64,000 bases of DNA, taken from NCBI GenBank assembly GCA_002379425.1, contig DFTH01000011.1:173317-237316 (forward strand). The letters run 5' to 3'. Below, piece by piece: positions 52,000 through 60,987 of this stretch; the first letter of the stretch is position 1; each line of letters starts with the position of its first letter. The position numbers and the translations under genes are program-made. The notes under the pieces are model-generated. The model made no database searches. It saw only the letters and a program-made list of their open reading frames with translations, and was not told where the DNA came from. The DNA comes from Prevotella sp. UBA4217 (GTDB lineage Bacteria; Bacteroidota; Bacteroidia; Bacteroidales; Bacteroidaceae).

Positions 52000-54055
52000 A
52001 TAGGTGTACGCTGATGCCGGCGATGAGCCAGCGGCCAGGTTGTTCCACAAGTCCATAATCATGGTACGATGTGTCAAAGAGGTTGTTGGCCTCTACATAG
52101 AGTTTCCACTTGTCGGCTTTCCATGTAAGTCGGGCATCAGTCAGGAAATAAGGTTTGTAGTCCAGGGTATTGCCGTCAAAGTCGGTATAAGAGCCCACCC
52201 GATCCTGCCATCTGGCGGTAATACCTAAGTCTAATTGACGAAGCAACTGCAATCTTAGATTCCCAATCAGTTTATGGCGCAGGTATTCCAGAGCATATTG
52301 TGAGACAATATGTTCTTCCTGTTTCTTGTCTTGGTTAATATAACTGTAACTGACTTTCAAAGTCTGGAGCAGATGCTGGGAAGGAATCAGTTGAGCAAAG
52401 TCCAGACCAGCGTCCATTTCTAACCCCACGCTGTTGATGGTGGTATGGTTGACACTCTCCCACACGGCATCTTCACCTTTCGAGGTATCCATGATCCAGT
52501 CGATCATGTTCTTTCCATGATGGTGCCAGACAGTGGCAGATCCGCTAAAGCCTCCATAGTCATAGGCCACACCAGCCTCCACGGCCTGCATCTCCTCAGG
52601 TTTCAGATGAGGGTCTGCGCTATAGCCCTGCAACTTATAGTACATCTCCGTGAATGAGGGCATACGGAGAGAAGTGTTGTAGGAGGCATGCAGTTTCCAG
52701 TTGACATGAGGGCGATAGCAGATGTCGATGCCAGGATAGATAGTCATGTTCATATTGCTCCAGGTGTTCTTCACAGCCACGAGTCCGGCTGAGAGCGTGA
52801 AGTGCCTGAAGAGCAGGTTGTGCTCCAGGTAGCCACTGATATTCGTGCGGTTCACCCCAAGGGTATAGTCACGGTCTGTGCCACTGATATGATGGGGCTG
52901 GGAAAGCGGTTCACCAAGGTTACCGCTGACCAGATCCTCGTTTCGCAGTTCGGCACCAAAGGCTGTACGTCCAGCCGCCCAGTCAAGATAGGTGCTGAGG
53001 TTCACACCATAGACATCAGTTCGATTGTAGTTGTATTTCATCTTCTCTGCCTGTCCGCGATAGCCCTCATAACGGTCTCGGTTCTGGTTCCAGTAGATGC
53101 TTGGTGTGAAGTGCAGGCGTCCTCGCTTTGTCTGTGCCTGGATGGCGGAATAAACCTTTGTGGTATGTTCATACTGGTCGTCGGCCTGCCACTTTGGAGA
53201 GGCATAGAACGTGCTTGAGCCCCATCCCTTGTCAGCAATACCAAGGTGCCAGTTGACACTGACGTCCTCATCCTCATACTGCCCTTGGTAGAAAGCCTTG
53301 CTCCCGCTGAAGTCTGTGTTCAGGCGGTTGTCCTTCGAGCGACTGTAGCCATCACTGCGGCTGTAGCCTGCACTCACCTGATGGTTCCAGTGCCTGCTTC
53401 TCAGATTCCCCCTGCCGCTGAGGCGTCCATAGCCATACGATCCGCCTTCCAGCGTGAAGTCTGCACTGGTCTCCCTGGCAGGACGTGTGACGATGTTAAT
53501 GGCACCTACGAGCGAAGAGGTGCCATAGATTCGGCCAGCAGGCCCCTCGAGAACCTCAATGCGTATGATCTCGCTCAAGTCAATGGGGAGGTCCATCACA
53601 TTGTGTCCTGTCTGTGGGTCACAGATGTTGATACCGTTAAGCAGGATGATGATCTGTTCGCTTGTACCCCCTCTTACGGAGATGTCAGTCTGAGCGCCAA
53701 TGGGCCCTCGCTGACGGACATCGACGCCAACGGCGTACTTCAGCAGATCGTTAATACTTTGTACAGGAGCCTGCGCAATGTCTGCACGCTCCAGTACGGT
53801 AACCATTCTCGCAGCCTGACTCTTCGTCAGGGGCGCCCTCGAGCCAGTCACACTGACCTCCTCGAGCATCATCTCGCGTGCCGTTGTCATGGTGGCAGAG
53901 TCTGTCACGACGGGATCCGTTGAGACACTCTCCGCGGAGGCGTAGGTCAGTGTGGCTACGGAGAGCACGCTGCATACTACCTCACGTCCCAGACAACTGA
54001 ACAGCGAGTAGCCCTTGTTTCCGAAATGACGGAACACCAGGACTTGGCGCTTCAT
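51998..54055 (-). CDS. TonB-dependent outer-membrane receptor (BtuB/vitamin-type)
   Basis: About 685 residues. The signal region (VVCSVLSVATLTYASAESVS) is followed by a TonB-box-like segment (EEVSVTGSRAPLTKSQAARM) and the plug (ININDLLKYAVG-type, IGAQTDISVRGGTSEQIIIL, LNGINICDPQTGHNV, RIEVLEGPAGRIYG). A 22-strand-type barrel ends in RWLIAGISVHL. It is compact and lacks SusC-type N-terminal carboxypeptidase-like domain, which favours vitamin B12 or siderophore uptake. No cobalamin riboswitch is seen in the short leader. An alternative start at 54076 adds seven residues. Confidence 0.9.
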   Translation of the reverse strand: MKRQVLVFRHFGNKGYSLFSCLGREVVCSVLSVATLTYASAESVSTDPVVTDSATMTTAREMMLEEVSVTGSRAPLTKSQAARMVTVLERADIAQAPVQSINDLLKYAVGVDVRQRGPIGAQTDISVRGGTSEQIIILLNGINICDPQTGHNVMDLPIDLSEIIRIEVLEGPAGRIYGTSSLVGAINIVTRPARETSADFTLEGGSYGYGRLSGRGNLRSRHWNHQVSAGYSRSDGYSRSKDNRLNTDFSGSKAFYQGQYEDEDVSVNWHLGIADKGWGSSTFYASPKWQADDQYEHTTKVYSAIQAQTKRGRLHFTPSIYWNQNRDRYEGYRGQAEKMKYNYNRTDVYGVNLSTYLDWAAGRTAFGAELRNEDLVSGNLGEPLSQPHHISGTDRDYTLGVNRTNISGYLEHNLLFRHFTLSAGLVAVKNTWSNMNMTIYPGIDICYRPHVNWKLHASYNTSLRMPSFTEMYYKLQGYSADPHLKPEEMQAVEAGVAYDYGGFSGSATVWHHHGKNMIDWIMDTSKGEDAVWESVNHTTINSVGLEMDAGLDFAQLIPSQHLLQTLKVSYSYINQDKKQEEHIVSQYALEYLRHKLIGNLRLQLLRQLDLGITARWQDRVGSYTDFDGNTLDYKPYFLTDARLTWKADKWKLYVEANNLFDTSYHDYGLVEQPGRWLIAGISVHL

Positions 54056-54121
54056 GTTGAATGTTGGTTTGTACATGTGTTAAAATATCATTAATAGTCT
54101 TGCTTTATTGCAAAACGGCTG

Positions 54122-54129
54122 CAAAGGTA
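54122..54129 (-). promoter_or_regulatory. -7 box for the TonB receptor gene
   Basis: Minus-strand TACCTTTG. The neighbouring ATTCATA heptamer array (54130-54163) fills the -33 region. Confidence 0.6.
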
Positions 54130-54172
54130 CGAATAATTCATAATTCATAATTCATAATTCACAATTTTTTTG

Positions 54173-54180
54173 TATTTTTG
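54173..54180 (+). promoter_or_regulatory. -7 box for the SGNH-resB-ccsA genes
   Basis: TATTTTTG after a T-run, 25 bases before the ATG at 54206; divergent from the receptor promoter across the heptamer array. Confidence 0.6.
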
Positions 54181-54205
54181 CAGCAGAATCTCAAATACAG
54201 GAATA

Positions 54206-55012
54206 ATGAAACGACTACTGACGATATTATTTCTTGCAGCCCTGACTGTTCAGGCCCTGCCGCAGTCACTTGTTAAGCATCCCTGGCAGGGCAAGCGCGT
54301 AGCCTATTTTGGCGACTCTATCACTGATCCGAACAATAATGGGTCGAAAATGAAATATTGGGGGTTCCTGCAGGACTGGCTCCAGATAGAACCATACGTC
54401 TATGGGGTAAGTGGACGCCAGTGGAATGATATTCCACGCCAGGCCGACTTGTTGAAGGCTGAGCATGGCGACAGCGTGGATGCCATACTTATATTTATAG
54501 GTACGAATGATTATAATAGTGGCGTACCCATTGGGGAGTGGTTTGTGGAGCGCAATGAGCAGGTGATGGCTGGCATCCATGAGCCCAGGCATCTGGTGGA
54601 TCGCAGGCATCGCTATCCTGTGATGAGTGATTCTACCTACCGTGGGCGCATCAACAAGGCATTGGACTATGTGAAGCGGATGTATCCCTCGAAGCAGATT
54701 GTGCTATTGACGCCTATCCATCGAGCCGAGTTTTATGCTAACGAGAGCAACTGGCAGCCGAGAGAGGAATACACCAATAAATGTGGCGAGTATATTGATG
54801 CCTACGTGCAGTCCGTCAAAGAGGCTGGAAACTTGTGGGCTGTCCCTGTCATAGACATGAACGCGCTCTGTGGCCTTTATCCCTTAATGGATGAATTTGC
54901 CCCTTATTTCCATCATGCAGAGAACGATCGTCTGCATCCGAACGACCAAGGGCATGTACGCATGGCCCAGACACTGGTACAGCAGTTGCTGGCGTTGCCT
55001 GTCTTTGAATAA
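54206..55012 (+). CDS. Secreted SGNH/GDSL-type hydrolase
   Basis: 268 residues. Signal peptide MKRLLTILFLAALTVQALPQ; start at 54206 because the longer frame begins inside the promoter box. SGNH blocks: YFGDSITDPNNNG (nucleophile Ser), GVSGRQWNDI (Gly), IFIGTNDYN (Asn), and DRLHPNDQGHVRMAQ with the Asp-His pair. Probably an exported esterase or acetylesterase. It is distinct in sequence from the smaller SGNH gene at 3.7 kb. Confidence 0.88.
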   Translation: MKRLLTILFLAALTVQALPQSLVKHPWQGKRVAYFGDSITDPNNNGSKMKYWGFLQDWLQIEPYVYGVSGRQWNDIPRQADLLKAEHGDSVDAILIFIGTNDYNSGVPIGEWFVERNEQVMAGIHEPRHLVDRRHRYPVMSDSTYRGRINKALDYVKRMYPSKQIVLLTPIHRAEFYANESNWQPREEYTNKCGEYIDAYVQSVKEAGNLWAVPVIDMNALCGLYPLMDEFAPYFHHAENDRLHPNDQGHVRMAQTLVQQLLALPVFE

Positions 55013-55039
55013 GAATACAGAAACTGAACATATATAATT

Positions 55040-55927
55040 ATGCGGACTAAACCCTGGACGATGAAGGAGGGCTTCCTCGTTGGAGGCGGTCTGATCGTGG
55101 CAGGCCTGATACTGGAGTTGAGTGTCGGACAGGTCGTTTGGGAGGCCTTTGCGTGGCCTGTCAATGGTATCGTACTGGCCGCCTTTGTGGCAATGATCGT
55201 GGCCATGCACCTCCTGAGGAAGAAGGTCTATGCCTTCCGCTTCCTCTCCACCTATCAGGCGGCTATCCCTGTGATGTGCTACGCTGTGGTGCTGACGATC
55301 ATCATGGGACTGACTCGACAGTCGAACAATGGTAGTTGGATCAATAATATGGTGACGTTCTGGCCATTCGTGCTCATCTATGTCTATATGGCACTGATCG
55401 TCGGACTGGTGGTGCTGAAGAGTGCGCTCCATCTCAAGACGCCCAGTAAGATCGTGGCGGGTCTGTTCCATCTGGGCCTTTTTATTACGATGACCACAGC
55501 CACCTTGGGCAATGCCGACATGCAGCGTGTGAAGATGATCACGGCTATTGGAGAGCCTGAGTGGCGCGCCCTCGACCAGCAGGGACGTGTGAAGGAGATG
55601 CCACTTACCATCGAACTGAAGAGGTTTATCATGGAGACCTACGGCGACGGCTCTCCCAAGCGCTTCGCCTCTGAGATACAGATTCTCACCAAGTCGGAAA
55701 AGAATATTCAGACAACGGTCGATGTGAACAAGCCTGTGGAGGTGGATGGCTGGAAGATCTATCAGTATGGCTACGACACCTCGATGGGTGCCAAGAGCAA
55801 CACGTCGATTCTCGAACTGGTGAGCGATCCCTGGTTGCCCTACGTCTATCTGGGCATCTATATGATGCTGGCAGGTGGTGTGCTGATGTTTGTCACTGGA
55901 GTAAGAAGAAAGGAGGAAAAGGTATGA
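55040..55927 (+). CDS. ResB-like cytochrome c biogenesis protein
   Basis: 295 residues with N-terminal helices (FLVGGGLIVAGLILELSVGQ, AFVAMIVAMHLL, AAIPVMCYAVVLTIIMGL, FWPFVLIYVYMALIVGLVVL). A periplasmic domain (EMPLTIELKRFIMETYGDGS, VEVDGWKIYQYGYDTSMGAK) and a final helix follow. This matches the ResB half of system II heme-to-cytochrome ligation. It overlaps ccsA by four bases (ATGA). The client cytochrome genes (often nrfHA) are not adjacent. Confidence 0.85.
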   Translation: MRTKPWTMKEGFLVGGGLIVAGLILELSVGQVVWEAFAWPVNGIVLAAFVAMIVAMHLLRKKVYAFRFLSTYQAAIPVMCYAVVLTIIMGLTRQSNNGSWINNMVTFWPFVLIYVYMALIVGLVVLKSALHLKTPSKIVAGLFHLGLFITMTTATLGNADMQRVKMITAIGEPEWRALDQQGRVKEMPLTIELKRFIMETYGDGSPKRFASEIQILTKSEKNIQTTVDVNKPVEVDGWKIYQYGYDTSMGAKSNTSILELVSDPWLPYVYLGIYMMLAGGVLMFVTGVRRKEEKV

Positions 55928-56706
55928 GTTGGGAGCAGTTCGTCTATTTCGCCGTCGCCTCTGTGCTGCTGTGGGCCTTTGGGGCCTACGCTGCCTGGCG
56001 TGATAAAGGGACTCTGGCCTATACATCGACTGTACTGGGCCTGTTGGTGTTCTTCTCGTTCATCCTCTCATTCTGGATTTCGCTTGAGCGCCCGCCACTC
56101 CGTACGATGGGCGAGACGCGCCTCTGGTATTCGTTCTTCCTGCCCTTTGCAGGCCTGATGGTCTATTCGCGCTGGAAATATAAGTGGATACTGACCTTCT
56201 CGACGATCCTTTCGCTGGTGTTCATCTGTGTGAACCTCTTCAAGCCCGAGATTCATTCGAAGACCCTGATGCCTGCCCTGCAGAGTCCTTGGTTCGCTCC
56301 CCACGTAATCGTCTATATGTTCGCCTACGCCCTGTTGGGGGCTGCAACGGTGATGGCACTCTATCTGTTGTTCTTCAAGAAGAAGGCTGTCACCAGCGAG
56401 GAGTATGACATCACAGACAACCTTGTCTATATCGGCTTTGCCTTCATGACCTTCGGCATGCTCTTTGGTGCCCTTTGGGCAAAGGAGGCCTGGGGCCACT
56501 ACTGGGGCTGGGATCCCAAGGAGACGTGGGCTGCCATCACGTGGTTCTCCTATCTGGTGTATATCCACTATCGCCGCATCCCCCATCATCATCCGAGGTT
56601 GGCACTGTGGGTGTTGCTGCTGTCGTTCGTCCTGCTTCAGATGTGCTGGTGGGGCATCAACTACCTGCCCAGTGCCCAGGCCACGAGCGTCCACACCTAT
56701 AACTGA
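55924..56706 (+). CDS. ccsA: CcsA/ResC-type cytochrome c assembly protein
   Basis: Heme-handling membrane partner of ResB. 260 residues, about seven to eight helices. The signature WWD-type motif is WGHYWGWDPKETWAAITWFS, and conserved histidines lie near PWFAPHVIVYMF and in VHTYN-proximal loops. In some Bacteroidetes ResB and CcsA are one fused protein; here they are two overlapping genes. Confidence 0.92.
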   Translation: MSWEQFVYFAVASVLLWAFGAYAAWRDKGTLAYTSTVLGLLVFFSFILSFWISLERPPLRTMGETRLWYSFFLPFAGLMVYSRWKYKWILTFSTILSLVFICVNLFKPEIHSKTLMPALQSPWFAPHVIVYMFAYALLGAATVMALYLLFFKKKAVTSEEYDITDNLVYIGFAFMTFGMLFGALWAKEAWGHYWGWDPKETWAAITWFSYLVYIHYRRIPHHHPRLALWVLLLSFVLLQMCWWGINYLPSAQATSVHTYN

Positions 56707-56777
56707 CCCATAGCCCGCCAATAGGAAATTCCCCCCAAGGTTTAGGGTTTTGCGTATGCCGTTTTAGGGACAATCCT

Positions 56778-56808
56778 TTTGATTGCCCCTAAATTGTTCG
56801 TACTTTTG
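56778..56808 (+). promoter_or_regulatory. Promoter of the small secreted protein gene
   Basis: TTTG (56778-56781), 19-base spacer, TACTTTTG (56801-56808). Full consensus, 46 bases before the ATG. Confidence 0.78.
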
Positions 56809-56854
56809 CAGTGTGATTAAGAAACAAATGTCGAACATTTAAAACGTTAAGATT

Positions 56855-57259
56855 ATGAAGAAGATGATGACCCTGGTGATAATGATGACGATAGCCATCT
56901 CCGCCAACGCTTTCACATACGCAGAGGCTCGCAATGAGGCCTTGTTCCTGACAGACAAGATGGCGCGTGAACTCCGCCTGATGCCAGCACAGTACGATGC
57001 TGTCTATGACATCAACCTGGCCTACCTGCGCAGTGTCAATCTCCACAGCAATGCCTTTGGCAGAAACTGGGAGCATCGCAACTACATGCTGCGCAACGTG
57101 CTCACTGCCCGTCAGTACGACAGGTTCCTCCGCATGGAGCACATCCTTCGTCCTGTGGCTGCACGCCCAGTACCAAGGCATGGACATGGTCCCGTGGTTA
57201 GGCCAGTTCCTGCTCCCAGGCATGGGCACAGCAACCACCCAGCCATTCGTCGCAAGTAG
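56855..57259 (+). CDS. Small secreted protein of unknown function
   Basis: 134 residues. Signal peptide (KKMMTLVIMMTIAISANAFT), then a helical core (ARNEALFLTDKMARELRLMP, YDAVYDINLAYLRSVNLHSN, NYMLRNVLTARQYDRFL) resembling CpxP/Spy-like helical-hairpin chaperones in pattern only. The Pro/His/Arg-rich tail carries RPVPRHGHGPVVRPVPAPRH. The histidines could bind metal. I do not recognise a named family. Its own promoter and terminator make it a single-gene unit. Confidence 0.7.
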   Translation: MKKMMTLVIMMTIAISANAFTYAEARNEALFLTDKMARELRLMPAQYDAVYDINLAYLRSVNLHSNAFGRNWEHRNYMLRNVLTARQYDRFLRMEHILRPVAARPVPRHGHGPVVRPVPAPRHGHSNHPAIRRK

Positions 57260-57326
57260 TTTTGTTTCCATATTGTTGTTTTAGGTTTTTAGTTATTGTT
57301 TGAATGATTGTTAGTAATGATTGCAA

Positions 57327-57362
57327 AGGGGCTCGCAGTGATGCGGGCCCCTGGTGCTTTTT
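57327..57362 (+). terminator. Terminator after the small secreted protein gene
   Basis: Stem AGGGGCTCGCA / TGCGGGCCCCT (11 bp, one T-G pair), loop GTGA, followed by GGTGCTTTTT. Confidence 0.85.
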
Positions 57363-57481
57363 CCACAGATTCTGCATGTCACAAATTCTCCTGCCTATGA
57401 CATGTGCCACTGGCTTTGCTGGCTATGCCAGTTCCATGGAAGTAGTCATCCCAGTAATGGCCGAAGAAGAATTTTTCAAAG

Positions 57482-57800
57482 AAAGGGTGTCAGGGTGACA
57501 GAACGCCGTGCCACAAAGGGCTTGCACCCTTTCGGGGGGTGACAGAGGGTGACAGGAGGATGACAGGATATTTTATAAACCTCTGAATTCTCTCGAGAAT
57601 TTAGAGGTTTGCTCCGAGGAAACTCTGACTATAGTGCCTCCTTTCTTATGAATTCTCTCGAGAATTGCTCGGTTTCCTGATTATTCACATCCGACAAGCT
57701 CATGCTTCCTGCGACCTGTCACCCTCCTGTCACCCTCTGTCACCCCCCGAAAGGGTGCAAGCCCTTTGTGGCACGGCGTTCTGTCACCCTGACACCCTTT
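57482..57800. repeat. Foldback element with 86-base inverted arms
   Basis: Left arm 57482-57567 and right arm 57715-57800 are reverse complements at 85 of 86 positions. The 147-base centre contains a 16-bp hairpin with a two-base loop (57577-57610, arm AAACCTCTGAATTCTC), a second copy of GAATTCTCTCGAGAATT (57650-57666), and AGTGCCTCCTTTC shared with 31062-31074. Arms contain repeated CTGTCACCC words. No ORF inside is credible. It lies between the ends of two convergent genes. No target-site duplication is obvious. Confidence 0.95.
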
Positions 57801-57916
57801 TCCTGAAATTTTCTATGTCGTCGCAACCGCATGCACGGACAAGACGCATCGCCGAAGTCAGGAAATACTTACGACATGAGGGCGGAAAAGTGCCGCTTAT
57901 TTTCCGAAAAGCGCCA

Positions 57917-58789
57917 TCAGATTTTCTGGGCTCGGTACTGCTGTGGCGTGAGGCCCGCGTGCTTCTTGAAGAGTTTGTTGAAATAGGAGGCATCGTCGTA
58001 GCCCAGGGTCGTGGCGATGGCCTTGATAGACAGGTCTGTCGTGATGAGCAGCAGTTCGGCCTTCTCCTGTTTGCGATGGGCGATGTAGGCATTGGGTGTC
58101 TCGCCAGTCTCGCGCTTGAAGATGCGGATGAAGTGATCCTTCGACATACAGGCCATCTCTGCGAGCGTCTCGATGCGGAGTTGGCTGTTGATGTTCCTGC
58201 GGATATGCGCCAGTATCTGGTGGATGCGGTCGTCCTTGACCTCCGCCTTCGCTGTGGCACGTTTCAGGAAGCGCGACATCAGGATGAAGAGGATGCCGCG
58301 CGACTCCACCTTGTCGCAGAAGGGGCGGCGCTGGTTCAACTGGATATTGCTGACGAGGGTGGGGTGGTTGTCGTAGGAGGTGGGGTCTGACTCAGGCAAC
58401 CTCATGAACGGATTGATGTAGCAGAGCCGCTTCACGAGTTCAAGGTCTGTCTCTGAGGCCTCCACCTCTACAGGGAAGGTCCATTCGTCGAGCAGGCCTG
58501 TGCCGTCCTGCTGGTCCTCGTAGATATGTATATAATAATGTGAGAACAGGCTGTCGCATACATAACTGTGCTCCGTGAAGGCTGGCACGAAATAGAGGTG
58601 GCGAGGTGTCAGCGTGTAGAATTCTGTGCCGATGTTTATCTGTGCAGAGCCCTCCGTCACATAGTAAAGACGGGCAAACGGACTGCGCACGTTCTTCCAG
58701 TTCCAGTCGCCGTTGTGCTGCGCATAGCCCACGTTCAGTGTCAGCAGATGCAGTTGATCCACGGAGAGGTTGTTAGTGAAATGTGCCAT
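57917..58789 (-). CDS. AraC-family transcriptional regulator
   Basis: About 290 residues from ATG 58789; ATG 58810 is also possible, and the frame back to 58972 crosses the divergent promoter. An N-terminal cupin-like sensor (RLYYVTEGSAQINIGTEFYT, PRHLYFVPAFTEHSYV) is followed by two C-terminal HTH motifs (IETLAEMACMSKDHFIRIFK and TDLSIKAIATTLGYDDASYF, ending LTPQQYRAQ). Divergent from the fucose genes, so it is most likely their activator responding to fucose or a fucoside. Confidence 0.9.
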   Translation of the reverse strand: MAHFTNNLSVDQLHLLTLNVGYAQHNGDWNWKNVRSPFARLYYVTEGSAQINIGTEFYTLTPRHLYFVPAFTEHSYVCDSLFSHYYIHIYEDQQDGTGLLDEWTFPVEVEASETDLELVKRLCYINPFMRLPESDPTSYDNHPTLVSNIQLNQRRPFCDKVESRGILFILMSRFLKRATAKAEVKDDRIHQILAHIRRNINSQLRIETLAEMACMSKDHFIRIFKRETGETPNAYIAHRKQEKAELLLITTDLSIKAIATTLGYDDASYFNKLFKKHAGLTPQQYRAQKI

Positions 58790-58903
58790 AGGATGTCGAT
58801 ATTTTACCATTAAAACGCAGGTTAATGCCGAATTATTGTCAGAAAGTCGATAATATTCTATGAATTCCCGTCTTTTTTCTGCACGGAATAGCGGATTATT
58901 TTG

Positions 58904-58911
58904 TATCTTTG
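58904..58911 (+). promoter_or_regulatory. -7 box of the fucose operon
   Basis: TATCTTTG, 23 bases before the mutarotase ATG. The -33 half is poor (TTCTG near 58877), consistent with a promoter needing the AraC activator. Confidence 0.6.
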
Positions 58912-58933
58912 CAGTACAATCGAAAGCAATCAG

Positions 58934-59335
58934 ATGAAAGATAGTTACAACAAGACCGTGGGATATCCGCAAAAGGAGTTTCGCACCCCTGTGAAACGGT
59001 ACTGTCAGACGTTAGATCTGAAAGACGATCCTGCGCTGATTGCCCAGTACAGGGAGGCCCACGACCGTTATCACTCTTGGCCAGAGATCAGGGCGGGCAT
59101 CCGTGAGGTGGGCATCCTCGAGATGGAAATCTATATCTTGGGCACCCGTCTGTTTATGATTGTAGAGACACCGCCCGACTTCGACTGGGACGTGGCGATG
59201 GCGAAGTTGGACACGCTGCCCCGTCAGGCAGAGTGGGAGGCCTATGTGTCCATGTTCCAGCAGTGCAGGCCAGGCAGCACCTCCAGCGAGAAATGGCAGA
59301 TGATGGACCGGATGTTCTACCTGTATGAAGAATGA
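58934..59335 (+). CDS. L-rhamnose/L-fucose mutarotase family protein (DUF718)
   Basis: 133 residues. Matches the RhaM-like dimeric ferredoxin-fold family: KRYCQTLDLKDDPALIAQYR, the active-site His in HDRYHSWPEIRAGI, EMEIYILGTRLFMIVE, and DRMFYLYE at the end. Such enzymes interconvert alpha and beta anomers of 6-deoxy sugars. Placed first in a fucosidase/FucP operon, it probably acts on L-fucose. The start at 58934 lies after the promoter box; the longer frame does not. Confidence 0.87.
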   Translation: MKDSYNKTVGYPQKEFRTPVKRYCQTLDLKDDPALIAQYREAHDRYHSWPEIRAGIREVGILEMEIYILGTRLFMIVETPPDFDWDVAMAKLDTLPRQAEWEAYVSMFQQCRPGSTSSEKWQMMDRMFYLYEE

Positions 59336-59355
59336 AATAATAATAGGATGAAAAT

Positions 59356-60972
59356 ATGAGAAGAGCATGGATGATGATGGTTGCCAGTTGCTGGATGGCA
59401 GTGATGGCGGCACAAGAGTACGAAGTACCAGTGTCTGAGGCACATGAGCAGATGCAGAAGGGACAGTATGCCCCCACCTGGGAATCGCTTCAGAAGCATC
59501 AGACACCAGAGTGGTTCCGCGATGCGAAGTTTGGCATCTGGGCGCATTGGGGGCCTCAGTGTGTGGAAGGCTCAGGCGACTGGATGGCGCGCGAGATGTA
59601 TATGGAGGGTACGAAGGCCTACGAATATCACAAGGCTCACTACGGGCATCCTTCGGAAGTGGGCTTCAAGGATATCCTGCCACTGTTCAAGGCAGAGAAC
59701 TGGGATCCTGAGAAACTCGTGGAGAAGTATAAGCGCTGTGGGGCTCAGTATTTCTTCGTGCTGGGCAACCACCATGACAACTATGACCTGTGGGACTCGC
59801 AATACCAGCCATGGAACTCGAAGAATATCGGCCCCAAGAAAGATATCCTCGATGGTTGGGCCAAGGCGGCTAAGAAGGCTGGCCTGCCCTTGGGCATCTC
59901 CTTCCATGCCGATCATGCCTGGACCTGGTATGAGCCCAGTCAGCGCTATGACCAGCGTGGCGAGAAGGCAGGCGTGTACTACGACGGCAAGTTGACCAAG
60001 GCCGATGGCAAGGGTAAATGGTGGGAAGGCCTCGACCCCCAGGAACTCTATGCCCAGAACCATGAGCCGAGCGCCTTCACGTGGAGCAACGTGCAGGTGC
60101 ATCAGCAGTGGGGCTGGACACATGGTGTCACCATGCCCACGCAGGCCTACGTCACTAATTTCTATGATCGTGCGCTCGATGCCATCAACCGCTATCAGCC
60201 TGATCTGGTCTATTTCGACGTGGAGGTGCTGCCATTCTATGGTATCAGCGACGCAGGCCTGAAGATTACCACCCATCTCTACAACAAGAACCCGCGTGCC
60301 GTCGTGTTTGGCAAGATACTGAACGAAGAACAGCGGAAGGCCATTACCTGGGACGTGGAGCGAGGGGCGCCTAACGAGATTATCGAAGAGCCGTGGCAGA
60401 CCTGCAACTGCATCGGCGGCTGGCACTACAATACGGAGATTTACGAGAAAGGCTGGTACAAGAGTGCTGAGACCGTGGTGAAGCAACTGGTCGATATCGT
60501 GTCGAAAAACGGCAATCTTCTGCTGAGCATCCCTCTCCGTGCCGATGGTACCTATGATGAGAAGGAAGCACAGATCCTCGACGACCTGGAGGCCTGGATG
60601 ACAGTGAATGGTGAGAGCATCTTCGGCACCCGTCCGTGGAAGAAGTTTGGCGAGGGACCAGTAGCAGAAAAGACCGTTGACTTTAATGGCCCTGGCTTTA
60701 ACGACGGACAATATGCAGACATAGACTATCGTGACGTGCGCTTCAACCAAACGAAGAAGTACCTTTATGCGACAGTGATGGGCTGGCCCGAGGACGGTAA
60801 GGTCGTCGTAAGGTCGCTGGCCAAGGGCAATCCCTATCTGAAGAGGAGCATCTCGCAGGTCTATCTGTTGGGCTATGGAAAACTGAAGGCGCAGCAGACG
60901 GCTGAAGGACTGTGCATCCAGTTGCCTGGGCCGACAAACAAGATCGCGCCAGTACTTAGAATAACAAAATAA
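59356..60972 (+). CDS. Alpha-L-fucosidase (GH29)
   Basis: Releases L-fucose from host or plant glycans. 538 residues with signal peptide (MRRAWMMMVASCWMAVMAAQ). The GH29 catalytic core shows WFRDAKFGIWAHWGPQCVEG, FVLGNHHDNYDLWDSQYQPW and the nucleophile region QPDLVYFDVEVLPF, with SKNGNLLLSIPLRADGT further on. A C-terminal beta domain follows from about residue 435. Periplasmic or surface enzyme feeding FucP, 15 bases downstream. Confidence 0.95.
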   Translation: MRRAWMMMVASCWMAVMAAQEYEVPVSEAHEQMQKGQYAPTWESLQKHQTPEWFRDAKFGIWAHWGPQCVEGSGDWMAREMYMEGTKAYEYHKAHYGHPSEVGFKDILPLFKAENWDPEKLVEKYKRCGAQYFFVLGNHHDNYDLWDSQYQPWNSKNIGPKKDILDGWAKAAKKAGLPLGISFHADHAWTWYEPSQRYDQRGEKAGVYYDGKLTKADGKGKWWEGLDPQELYAQNHEPSAFTWSNVQVHQQWGWTHGVTMPTQAYVTNFYDRALDAINRYQPDLVYFDVEVLPFYGISDAGLKITTHLYNKNPRAVVFGKILNEEQRKAITWDVERGAPNEIIEEPWQTCNCIGGWHYNTEIYEKGWYKSAETVVKQLVDIVSKNGNLLLSIPLRADGTYDEKEAQILDDLEAWMTVNGESIFGTRPWKKFGEGPVAEKTVDFNGPGFNDGQYADIDYRDVRFNQTKKYLYATVMGWPEDGKVVVRSLAKGNPYLKRSISQVYLLGYGKLKAQQTAEGLCIQLPGPTNKIAPVLRITK

Positions 60973-60987
60973 CGATTATCAACTGAT

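Noticed and set aside
54056..54205. Cobalamin riboswitch upstream of the BtuB-like receptor
   Set aside because: The space between the -7 box and the start is under 75 bases, too short for the ~200-base aptamer.
54884..56026. 380-codon minus-strand frame
   Set aside because: Antisense of resB, which overlaps ccsA in the expected way.
57482..57800. Insertion sequence
   Set aside because: Long inverted arms are present but there is no transposase frame and no clear target-site duplication; kept as a foldback repeat.
57665..58390. 241-codon plus-strand frame running from the foldback element into the AraC gene
   Set aside because: It reads through the inverted-repeat arm and then antisense to conserved HTH motifs; no promoter or family match.
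59572..60750. 392-codon open frame on the minus strand
   Set aside because: Antisense of the GH29 fucosidase gene, which has full catalytic motifs.
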